A DNA stretch of 64,000 nt from Fibrivirga algicola (lineage in GTDB: Bacteria; Bacteroidota; Bacteroidia; Cytophagales; Spirosomataceae). Below the pieces are notes generated by a model that saw only the letters and a program-made list of their open reading frames with translations, made no database searches and was not told where the DNA came from. Shown in pieces: positions 17,859 through 25,357 of the stretch. The stretch spans positions 1-64,000 of the forward strand of contig NZ_WAEL01000003.1 in NCBI RefSeq assembly GCF_011742925.1, written 5' to 3'. Position 1 is the first letter of the stretch; the number at the start of each line of letters is the position of its first letter. The translations under genes were made by a program, and so were the position numbers.

Positions 17859-18977
17859 TTAAACAGCATCTGGCGCACTAAAGCGCGTGTTTATTGGCTC
17901 CATCACGCGTACCGATTTAAAATAAAAGCAGGCGGTATCCGTCAATGACTGGTCGGTAATCTGTGCGTTTGGCCACGCGTCAGTAGCTGCTCCCTGCTCC
18001 TGAAGCAGATTCCAGAACACAAAACGGAGCGGTATTCGGTTGCTGCTAGCCGTCAGCAGACTACCCACCCGCCTAAACTCTTCCTGACTGGTATATTCGA
18101 AAATATTCGACATACTGGCTTTCGTGATCACTTGCCCCTCCTCCGACAGCAGGTACTCAACCGCCTCCCCATCAATACTGGTCAGCTTGTGCAGATTAGC
18201 ACGCAACTGCGCGTAGTGTACCTCGCGGTAACAGGGAGGCAAAATTGCTTCAGGTAGTTGTGATGGCCCGAAAAAGAAAAAGCGGAAGAAGAAATTATGC
18301 CGTACCGGCGTGGTGGCAATCTGGCGACACAAACGGTTATAAAACGCCTCTCCCCCCGACTCCTCGGCATAGGTGAACAGCCTGGGGTCGCGACCTTTGC
18401 TGAGGTTAGCCTCGTCGAAATAGTGAATGAATTGTTCCTGAAAAGATGTATCGTGCAACTGATCGCCAAAAAACGCCCATTGCGCGCCGACGTGGTCAAA
18501 CTGCACAAGCCGACGTAGTTTCTGCTGCGTATCAGCATCCAGCGTGTCTAGAAAGCCCGTTATGTACGCTTCCAGCTTTCCAGCCAACAGAATACCTTCG
18601 GGGTGACTGTCGAAAAACGTGCGCCAGTATCCCAGATCGTCGGCGGGCAGTGTCGTACGGAGTTCGGCAAAAGCCTTGACTACACTATCAGGGCCATCGA
18701 AACCCAGCAAGCCCCGAAAAGCAGCATGGTCATGGTGCCGAATGACATGCATTTTCAGTCGCAGCAACCTGTTTTGCACCGGATTCAGATCAATGGCGAC
18801 AACCCGTCGGGGATTTTTCAGGAGCATATTGAGGGCATTGCAGCCCGCTGAGGTAATCACCAATACCTCATCGTCTGGCTGCACATCAAGGGCTGTGCAG
18901 AGCGTCACGCTGTCTTCCCAAACAAGCGAATAGCGCAGGCGATCCAGCGCCACAGTATAAAACTCGGATTGCATCAT
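17859..18977 (-). CDS. BtaA-like 3-amino-3-carboxypropyltransferase (DUF3419)
   Basis: A 372-residue protein of the DUF3419 family, whose known member BtaA moves the 3-amino-3-carboxypropyl group of S-adenosylmethionine onto diacylglycerol in betaine-lipid synthesis. Family marks visible are LRYSLVWEDSVTL near residues 14-26, the SAM-binding strand and turn VLVITSAGCNALNMLLKNP near 38-56, and VVAIDLNPVQ near 58-67. The C-terminal region, with a phenylalanine-rich patch near 225-235, resembles the acceptor side. No BtaB-type N-methyltransferase gene is adjacent, so the product need not be a betaine lipid. The ATG follows the ligase stop TAG with no gap. Confidence 0.8.
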   Translation of the reverse strand: MMQSEFYTVALDRLRYSLVWEDSVTLCTALDVQPDDEVLVITSAGCNALNMLLKNPRRVVAIDLNPVQNRLLRLKMHVIRHHDHAAFRGLLGFDGPDSVVKAFAELRTTLPADDLGYWRTFFDSHPEGILLAGKLEAYITGFLDTLDADTQQKLRRLVQFDHVGAQWAFFGDQLHDTSFQEQFIHYFDEANLSKGRDPRLFTYAEESGGEAFYNRLCRQIATTPVRHNFFFRFFFFGPSQLPEAILPPCYREVHYAQLRANLHKLTSIDGEAVEYLLSEEGQVITKASMSNIFEYTSQEEFRRVGSLLTASSNRIPLRFVFWNLLQEQGAATDAWPNAQITDQSLTDTACFYFKSVRVMEPINTRFSAPDAV

Positions 18978-20411
18978 CTAGGAGAGCTGTTCGTAACGAA
19001 TTTTCGACAGGTGACGGGCATCAACGGGTAGTTCCGCCCTGAACTGAATGGTGGGACAAATACCGGCCGGGAAATGCTGATCCAGCACGTACCTGATGGC
19101 TGCTTCGGTGGCAGTTCCCTGCACGTAAATCGTAAAGTAATTTTCGCCGGAACGAGCCGCCACGCGTTCAACACCAGTGACTGCTGATAGCATGTGTTCG
19201 ATCTGGTAATGCTGCACCCCCTGATGAATGCGCTCATTTCCCCGACGGCCGGTAAGGATGAACTGATTAGTTTCGTCGATATACCCAAAATCACCTGTCG
19301 CCAGCCAGTCGTTTCCGTTACTGGCCACATGATCACCTCGTACCTGGATTTCACCGACAGTATAAGACGTACCATTGGGCAGCGTAAGCAAGCCTTCTGG
19401 TCGGATAGTAACCTGGATGGCCGGATGTACGGTACCCACCGGATAGCCCGACCGGGGCGTTACGGACTGCTGCCGGGTATTACGGACAGCGATCGGTTCT
19501 GCCTCCGACGAGCCATAGATAACAAATAGGTCGGCCGCAGGAAAGTAGGGTTGCAGGCTATGTATCAACGTGTCGGGAACAGGTGACCCACCGATGCCAA
19601 CAGCCCGGACATGAGTTATTTGCGCTGGATGGTCATTTAAGTAACGCAATAGATGCTGGAAGTAGTAAACATTTCCAGTAAGCGTATGTACCTGCTGACG
19701 AACCAACTGCGCCACAATCCGGGCCGGGTTCATCCGAGCCAGGCTGAACCCCGGCAAATCGGGCAGCACACTGACCGTACCAACCGCCAGGTTATGCAAC
19801 AGAATATTGGGAAATAGGGGAAAATCACGCTGACCGACCCAGGGTGGAAACGACGCACTCAGGGCGTGATGTTGGGCCGTCAGGACTCGATGGCTCCGCC
19901 GAATTGCTTTCGGTTTGCCGGTTGACCCCGAACTATGTGAAATCAGTGCGGGTTGCTCGGGATCAACCAGTTGCGGCGGCAGGTACGTACCTGACCATGC
20001 CTTAAGCGGCGCTACCGGCACAAGTTGTAGCCGCAACAGCCTGGCCAGCCCGGCTAATAAAAGACCGGGCGCTTTTTGCACCATCACGCCCCTGATACCC
20101 GTCTGTTTCAGCAATGAAACAAGGTCGAACCGGGAAGCGTTGGCGGGCGGCAACACGGGAACAGCACCCTGCGCCATGATGGCCAGCAGACTACAGATCA
20201 GGTCGAAGGATACGGGCATAGCCAGCATCACGGACTGCCCCGGATGGATTCCCCGCTCCGTCAACTCATGACGAATCGCCGAAACACGCTCCAGTAGGGC
20301 GGCGCCCGTGTAGGTACGGGCCGACCCGCCTGCTTCAGTCCAGACGATCAGCTCCTGCGCGGCGTTTTCCAGCAGCTTGTCGTACAGGCACCCAAAAAAA
20401 TTAGTTATCAT
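18978..20411 (-). CDS. AMP-forming acyl-CoA synthetase/ligase
   Basis: A 477-residue ANL-superfamily adenylating enzyme. The ATP loop SHSSGSTGKPKAI lies near residues 158-170, YGSSEAE near 300, the hinge region TGDFGYID near 370, and the C-terminal catalytic lysine in ARHLSKIRYEQLS at the very end. All core motifs are present, so it should activate a carboxylate with ATP. Its substrate (fatty acid, aryl acid or amino acid) cannot be read. An upstream TTG at 20441 is possible, but ATG 20411 gives MITNFFGCLYDKL. The gene lies between the aminotransferase and DUF3419 genes in a four-gene operon. Confidence 0.83.
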   Translation of the reverse strand: MITNFFGCLYDKLLENAAQELIVWTEAGGSARTYTGAALLERVSAIRHELTERGIHPGQSVMLAMPVSFDLICSLLAIMAQGAVPVLPPANASRFDLVSLLKQTGIRGVMVQKAPGLLLAGLARLLRLQLVPVAPLKAWSGTYLPPQLVDPEQPALISHSSGSTGKPKAIRRSHRVLTAQHHALSASFPPWVGQRDFPLFPNILLHNLAVGTVSVLPDLPGFSLARMNPARIVAQLVRQQVHTLTGNVYYFQHLLRYLNDHPAQITHVRAVGIGGSPVPDTLIHSLQPYFPAADLFVIYGSSEAEPIAVRNTRQQSVTPRSGYPVGTVHPAIQVTIRPEGLLTLPNGTSYTVGEIQVRGDHVASNGNDWLATGDFGYIDETNQFILTGRRGNERIHQGVQHYQIEHMLSAVTGVERVAARSGENYFTIYVQGTATEAAIRYVLDQHFPAGICPTIQFRAELPVDARHLSKIRYEQLS

Positions 20412-20444
20412 CACGGCCGGGTTAACCCTGGTACTGAACAACGC

Positions 20445-21269
20445 CTACTGCTTACCGGTAAACGCGTGGAAGCGGGCCAGCAGCTGCTTCGATACAGGCC
20501 CTACCTGTCCGTCGGCAATTTGCAGATCACCGATATGCACAATGGGGAGCACTTTTTTATTAGTGCTGGTAGTGAATACCTCATTCGCTTCGTACAGATC
20601 AGAGAGCAGCACGGGGCGCTTTTCAAGCTGAAAATCAGCTTTGGCCAAGTCGAGGATTGTGCGGCGGGTTACACCATACAAAATGTTCCGGTTTGGCGTA
20701 ACCAGCCGATTTCCTATGACCAGGAAGATATTGCTGCGGCTTAATTCGCTGATCTCGCCGTCTTTATGATACAGCACATCCTGCGCCCCCGCTTCCCGAA
20801 TCGTACTGTTCAGCAGCATTACCCGCTTGTAGTCCGTCGATTTCACTTCGGCCATTTCACGCACGTACTCATCCAGAATTACCCGGATACCGCGTTCATA
20901 CTGCCAGTCGGGCGTGGGATGAATGGGCTCCGAGAGAATAAGCAAGTTCGGTGTAACAATACTAATGCTGTCGGGCGCATAGCCACCCGTCATCAAAAAC
21001 CGAAAGGCCACGTCAGGTTGCCCCGAACGCGCCAGCAAATCCATCAGGATGGGGTACGTCTGTTCTTTCGTTAAAGGCAACGGCAAGTTCATGCGCTCGG
21101 CCGACCGCTGAAACCGTGCCCAATACAGATCCCATTGAAAGGGTTTTCCACCATAGGTCAGAAAATAGTCGAACAGACCGTAGCCTCGCAATAAGCCGAG
21201 ATCCGTAACGCCTACCCCAATCTGGTCGACGGGCGTAATGACTCCATTAAAGTAACCGTAGTAAGGCAT
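20445..21269 (-). CDS. Class IV PLP-dependent aminotransferase
   Basis: A 274-residue fold-type IV enzyme, the group of branched-chain aminotransferases, D-amino-acid aminotransferase and aminodeoxychorismate lyase. FNGVITPVDQIGVGVTDLG is the usual start. The Schiff-base lysine is Lys143 in EVKSTDYKR, and ISELSRSNIF near 185-194 is the phosphate-binding segment with its conserved glutamate. The frame runs to 21356, but ATG 21269 opens the family start MPYYGYFNG. It is the first gene of the minus-strand operon, with 33 bases to the ligase ATG. It may make the amino donor of the pathway, or it may be a housekeeping enzyme that happens to lead the operon. Confidence 0.83.
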   Translation of the reverse strand: MPYYGYFNGVITPVDQIGVGVTDLGLLRGYGLFDYFLTYGGKPFQWDLYWARFQRSAERMNLPLPLTKEQTYPILMDLLARSGQPDVAFRFLMTGGYAPDSISIVTPNLLILSEPIHPTPDWQYERGIRVILDEYVREMAEVKSTDYKRVMLLNSTIREAGAQDVLYHKDGEISELSRSNIFLVIGNRLVTPNRNILYGVTRRTILDLAKADFQLEKRPVLLSDLYEANEVFTTSTNKKVLPIVHIGDLQIADGQVGPVSKQLLARFHAFTGKQ

Positions 21270-21527
21270 CAGACAGGTAGGTTTGGCGCAGCGGACAAGA
21301 GCTGTTTTACACGACCAAATATAGATAGATGCACGGAGTAGCCAATTTTGGCCCACCGATAAACAGTGGATACCGGTATTTCACAAAAATTTAACGTTTA
21401 GTCAATACGCAATCAATCAATCGATTATCATATATAAGCCACCGTGATTCTGTAGCCTAGCCTGTATTTTAATAACTATCACAGCAATCGACTGTTATTA
21501 ACACTAACTCTATCGAATTAATAGTTA

Positions 21528-22004
21528 ATGTTCCCAACGAACTCATACACCACTCCGACGACTAAGCCATTGGTTGATGACGGGCCCCTGGCAGCTTCAT
21601 CATCGACGGTTGTTATTCCAATCATCGAGGAGCAACTACAGGTCCGCACCGAGTGGGTTGAGACGGGACGGGTACGAGTTAGTAAAGAGGTGCACGAAGA
21701 GGTGCAAACTGTTGACGTGCCTGTTACACACGAAGTTGTTGATGTGCAGCGCGTGCCCATTAACCGGGTAGTCGACGCGGTACCTCTTTCCCGGCAGGAA
21801 GGCGACACCTTGGTATTACCAGTAGTTCGGGAAGAAGTAGTGACCAGCATTCGGCTTGTCCTGGTTGAGGAAGTTCGCATCACTCGCAAGCAGGAGCAGA
21901 CTACAGACCGACAAACCGTTACTACGCGACAAGAGACCGTATCAGTCCATCGAATTAGGGGCGAAACGACCACCGATTCCGCACAAACAAAAGAGATTAC
22001 CTAA
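21528..22004 (+). CDS. YsnF/AvaK-type stress protein (DUF2382)
   Basis: A 158-residue, highly charged protein made almost entirely of the DUF2382 pattern. VIPIIEEQLQVRTEWVETGRV near residue 27 starts the first unit, and VLPVVREEVVTSIRLVLVEE near 90 starts a second similar one. The unit is an extended beta pattern of alternating Glu, Arg and Val. The family is linked to general stress responses in Bacillus (YsnF) and cyanobacteria (AvaK), but the biochemical role is not settled. No signal peptide is seen. It lies 41 bases ahead of a longer protein with the same domain, so the pair is probably one transcript. Confidence 0.72.
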   Translation: MFPTNSYTTPTTKPLVDDGPLAASSSTVVIPIIEEQLQVRTEWVETGRVRVSKEVHEEVQTVDVPVTHEVVDVQRVPINRVVDAVPLSRQEGDTLVLPVVREEVVTSIRLVLVEEVRITRKQEQTTDRQTVTTRQETVSVHRIRGETTTDSAQTKEIT

Positions 22005-22045
22005 CGCTTTATCCAATTTTTCTTTTCATTTAACTCAACCCGATT

Positions 22046-23122
22046 ATGGCACTCACAGTAGTAGGCGTATTTGATAGCACCAGCGATGCACAAGATGCAG
22101 TAGAGGCGCTGGTAAGCGACGGCTTTTCGCGCAACAGTATTGACCTGTCAACTGCCAGGGATGATAGTTACACCGACGGAAACTATGCGTCGAACACGGG
22201 TGATACATTTCCGGATCGCCACCAGAATACGAGCGGCACAGTTGCCGAAGAGGTGGTCGATGATACCAGAGATGTGACCTCACGAGTAGGAAACAGCATT
22301 CCCGACCGGCACCGCAATACCAGCGGTACCGCGGCCGAAGAGGTTGTTGATGATACCAAAGATGTTGGTAGCAGCATTGGCAATTTTTTCAGTTCACTGT
22401 TCGGTGGCAACGATGATGCCGACCGGTACTCTCGAGTTGCTGAGCGGAGTTCGATCGTCACGGTTCATGTTCAGTCGGAAGACGAGGCAGAACGAGCTGC
22501 CGATATTCTGGACGACAACGGTGCCGTTGATGTTGATGAGAAAGATGCCCAATTCAGTAATTCATATACGGGTCCTACCGACTATAGCGGTGCCTCTACA
22601 GTTGGCAATGGCTTAGGTGTAGCCGACCCAACCCTAACCACAGGTCGTGTCTCAGACGATGTGGTTCGTGACGGAGAGACCCTGTCTGTACCCGTTATTG
22701 AAGAAAACCTGCGAGTTGGTAAAGAAACCGTCGAAACAGGAGGTGTCCGGGTACGTAGCCGGATTGTTGAACGCCCTGTAGAAGAAAACGTACGGCTTCG
22801 TACCGAGCGTGTAGTTGTACAACGTAACCCGGTGGATCGCGCCGCGACCGATGCTGATTTTACCGCCTTCAAAGAGGGTGAAGTTGAATTGACTGAACAC
22901 GCCGAACGCGCTGTGGTAGCTAAAGAAGCCCGCGTCGTGGAGGAAGTGACCGTTGGCAAGACTGTCGACGAGCACGACGAAGCGATCCACGACACCGTTC
23001 GCCGCACCGACGTTGAAGTTGACCAGTTGAATCCAACGTCAACGGATACCTACAGAACCACGGACGCGAACACGTCGGATCTGAATACTACGCACCGTGA
23101 CAATGACGTTCGTACTTTATAA
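22046..23122 (+). CDS. Stress protein with 17M-like and DUF2382 domains
   Basis: A 358-residue acidic protein. Residues 4-36 (VVGVFDSTSDAQDAVEALVSDGFS) resemble the ferredoxin-like start of Bacillus general stress protein 17M. Residues 55-84 and 85-114 are a 30-residue tandem repeat (PDRHxNTSGTxAEEVVDDTxDV). Residues about 135-165 look like a second ferredoxin-like half, and about 214-325 is a DUF2382 domain that begins VPVIEENLRVGKETVETG. The tail is Thr/Asn/Asp-rich. It follows the smaller DUF2382 gene and ends just before a rho-independent terminator. Cytoplasmic stress protection is the family expectation. Confidence 0.75.
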   Translation: MALTVVGVFDSTSDAQDAVEALVSDGFSRNSIDLSTARDDSYTDGNYASNTGDTFPDRHQNTSGTVAEEVVDDTRDVTSRVGNSIPDRHRNTSGTAAEEVVDDTKDVGSSIGNFFSSLFGGNDDADRYSRVAERSSIVTVHVQSEDEAERAADILDDNGAVDVDEKDAQFSNSYTGPTDYSGASTVGNGLGVADPTLTTGRVSDDVVRDGETLSVPVIEENLRVGKETVETGGVRVRSRIVERPVEENVRLRTERVVVQRNPVDRAATDADFTAFKEGEVELTEHAERAVVAKEARVVEEVTVGKTVDEHDEAIHDTVRRTDVEVDQLNPTSTDTYRTTDANTSDLNTTHRDNDVRTL

Positions 23123-23150
23123 TGCCGGATTTCGTATCCAAACCGTAATG

Positions 23151-23190
23151 CAGCCAGCCTCACTTGTGGGGTTGGCTGTCTTTTTTTTAA
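23151..23190 (+). terminator. Rho-independent terminator after the DUF2382 pair
   Basis: Arms 23151-23159 and 23170-23178 (CAGCCAGCC and GGTTGGCTG, one mismatch) are followed by a run of eight T. It ends right before the stop of the convergent LytTR gene. Confidence 0.8.
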
Positions 23191-23192
23191 GG

Positions 23193-23966
23193 CTATTGCA
23201 CCCCGTACTGCCGTTCAAACTCATCGACATAACTGCTGCCCACCGGTATTTCCTGCGTACCGATGAAGAGCCGGGTACGTTGAAAAGCGGTGATTTTAGG
23301 CAGTGCCACTATGAAGGATTTATGTACGCGACAAAAGAGTTTCTCAGGCAGTTTGGCTTCAATAGCTTTAAGCGTCAGGCGGCTTAAAATAGGCCGTGCC
23401 TGGGTAGTTGTGTAAATTTTCACGTAATCTTTCAGCCCCTCCACGTACAGCACATCGTCGTAAAAAATACGGATCTCCTGGTATTCAGAAAAGACGAAGA
23501 AGAAGGTTTGCTCAGGAGAAAGTGCCTCCTCAGCCGGTTCTTCTACGACCTCTGCTACGGCAGGCGGCTCAACAGGTCGATCCTGATGAACAACCTGGGT
23601 ACGTCCCTGTCGCAGCAAAAACAGATCATATGCTTTAGAAACGGCCTTTATGAACCGTTCGAACGGAATCGGCTTCAGTAGGTAATCAACGACATCGAAG
23701 GTATAACCGTCCAGGGCATATTCTTCGTAGGCTGTCGTTAAGACCACCATCGGCGGGTTAGTCAGGGTGCGGAGAAACTGCAGCCCAGTTAACGTAGGCA
23801 TTTGAATATCCAGAAAAATCAGGTCGACCTGACCCCGACGAATCAGGTCATAGGCGTCGAGCGGATTGCTGAACTGCCCCACCAGATTCAGAAACGGGAT
23901 CTTCCGGATATCGTCGGCAATCAGTTCAAGCGCGAAGGGTTCATCATCAATGGCAATACAGCGCAT
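23193..23966 (-). CDS. LytTR-family response regulator
   Basis: A 257-residue regulator. The receiver domain covers residues 1-120, with acidic DDEP at 7-10, the phospho-acceptor Asp in LIFLDIQMP near 52, the Thr of VLTTAYEEYAL near 80 and the Lys of LLKPIPFE near 103. A Pro/Glu-rich linker (about 140-160) leads to a LytTR DNA-binding domain (about 165-257, with ILYVEGLKDYVKIYT). A TTG six bases upstream is possible, but ATG 23966 gives the typical MRCIAIDDEP. It is paired with the LytS-like kinase gene upstream, 42 bases away, and probably regulates the divergent receptor gene or other targets. Confidence 0.9.
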   Translation of the reverse strand: MRCIAIDDEPFALELIADDIRKIPFLNLVGQFSNPLDAYDLIRRGQVDLIFLDIQMPTLTGLQFLRTLTNPPMVVLTTAYEEYALDGYTFDVVDYLLKPIPFERFIKAVSKAYDLFLLRQGRTQVVHQDRPVEPPAVAEVVEEPAEEALSPEQTFFFVFSEYQEIRIFYDDVLYVEGLKDYVKIYTTTQARPILSRLTLKAIEAKLPEKLFCRVHKSFIVALPKITAFQRTRLFIGTQEIPVGSSYVDEFERQYGVQ

Positions 23967-24008
23967 TTTCAACGGTCAGTTAGGGGGTTGACTCCGTAAA
24001 AAGCGAAG

Positions 24009-25094
24009 CTACTTAAATACGCTGTAGTTTACGGCCGATGTGGCTTTTGCCTGATGCAGTTGCAGCACGATATGGACATGGAACTTCCCATCTTTGACCC
24101 CATACTCCAGCGTATGTCGATCCGGGTAGTGCAGTGCCAGCCGCTGTTTTACGTTGGCGATACCGATACCTGAATCTTCTGATGAGGCACCTGACGCCGC
24201 AAAAAGCGGGTTTACGACCGAGAACGACAGCGCAGATTCGCTTACATCCAGATCGATCTGAATGTGGCTGGCTTCCTGCCCGTGCAGTCCATATTTAAAC
24301 GCATTCTCAACGAACGGAATGAAGAGCAACGGTTCAATCAATAAGCCATTTACCGGGCCATCGACGGTAAAATCGACCGTTTGCCGGTCGTTCAACCGCA
24401 TTTGCTGGAGATCGATGTAATGGTGCAGATGCTCGATCTCTTTGGTCAGCGATACGTGGTCGCGCTGCGCCTGATAAAGCATGTACCGCAACAGTTGCGA
24501 CAATTTCACTACGGCCTCCTCAGTCTGATCGGCCTTTTTGCGGGCCAGCCAGCGAATGTTGTTCAGTGTATTGAACAGAAAATGGGGACTAACCTGTAGT
24601 TTAAGCATGGCTAGCTCGGCCGATACTTTACCGAGAATCATTTGCTGCTGCTGGTCACGTACCTGGGCATGGTGCCGTCCCAGCGCAATGAGTGAGCTGA
24701 GCAGCATGACAAAACCAAACGACATAGACGCACTGAGCGCACCCGGCCAGGGACTGAATGACCGGCGCCGACCCTTGGGCGAATAATGAACGCCTGTATA
24801 GAAGGTATAAAAACAGGCCAGCTTCACGAGCACTACTACGAGTAACATAGCCAACAGTGTTACTACGAAGCGATTTACCTCCTGTTTGTTCAGCAGATTG
24901 GGCGTCAGTCTGTGCAGGTTATAGTAGAAGCAGCAGGCGATAACAATACCGGTCAGTAATTGAGACGTGCCAATACTAATGAGGTCTTGCTGATTCCAGA
25001 GGAAAGAGGGTAACGTAAGAAATGGCAGGCCAGCAAAGATGGCCCAACCTAATGCATGGAGCCAACCCTGATGATAGCGTTCGAGAACTTTCAT
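24009..25094 (-). CDS. LytS/YehU-family sensor histidine kinase
   Basis: A 361-residue kinase with four predicted membrane helices in the first 140 residues and no large sensor domain. A coiled segment follows, then the His_kinase domain with phospho-acceptor His in VSPHFLFNTLNNIRWLA near 168-184. The ATPase part has the N box FVENAFKYGLHG near 265 and GIGIANVKQRL near 320. It should phosphorylate the neighbouring LytTR regulator. The start is an ATG. The gene is divergent from the outer-membrane receptor gene, and the gap between them contains a 14-base inverted repeat. Confidence 0.9.
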   Translation of the reverse strand: MKVLERYHQGWLHALGWAIFAGLPFLTLPSFLWNQQDLISIGTSQLLTGIVIACCFYYNLHRLTPNLLNKQEVNRFVVTLLAMLLVVVLVKLACFYTFYTGVHYSPKGRRRSFSPWPGALSASMSFGFVMLLSSLIALGRHHAQVRDQQQQMILGKVSAELAMLKLQVSPHFLFNTLNNIRWLARKKADQTEEAVVKLSQLLRYMLYQAQRDHVSLTKEIEHLHHYIDLQQMRLNDRQTVDFTVDGPVNGLLIEPLLFIPFVENAFKYGLHGQEASHIQIDLDVSESALSFSVVNPLFAASGASSEDSGIGIANVKQRLALHYPDRHTLEYGVKDGKFHVHIVLQLHQAKATSAVNYSVFK

Positions 25095-25151
25095 AACGGA
25101 AGGTACACGTTTCTAATCAGTTAAATAAGAGCTGTCGACGTAGCGGTTTGA

Positions 25152-25275
25152 TGTGCCGACAAGACGTACCTCACCCACGGTTGCGCTCCCGCGAAATGGG
25201 GTGCAATGGGCCGCAATCTGGTTACTACAGTACATTGCAGGGCAGGGCTGGGTGTTCGTTTGTCTTGTCGGCACA
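25152..25275. repeat. Spaced inverted repeat between kinase and receptor genes
   Basis: TGTGCCGACAAGAC at 25152-25165 and its exact reverse complement at 25262-25275 enclose 96 bases. The two arms sit in the divergent promoter region, so they may be a pair of operator half-sites or the stem of a leader structure. LytTR proteins usually bind direct repeats, so assignment to the neighbouring regulator is uncertain. Confidence 0.5.
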
Positions 25276-25357
25276 ATACGGCTTTGTCTCTACACTCCTT
25301 TTTTGTAGTCAATTCGTGTAGCAACCTTTGTTGCATCAATTACACAATACGTTGACT

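Noticed and set aside
9836-21269. Aryl-polyene or flexirubin cluster
   Set aside because: An MMPL exporter and an AMP ligase occur in such clusters, but there is no ketosynthase, acyl carrier protein, dehydratase or ammonia-lyase gene here.
21270-21527. Possible small RNA or extra gene in the gap before the DUF2382 pair
   Set aside because: It is AT-rich with short CAATCAAT repeats and no hairpin-T-run or frame; it is most simply a divergent promoter region.
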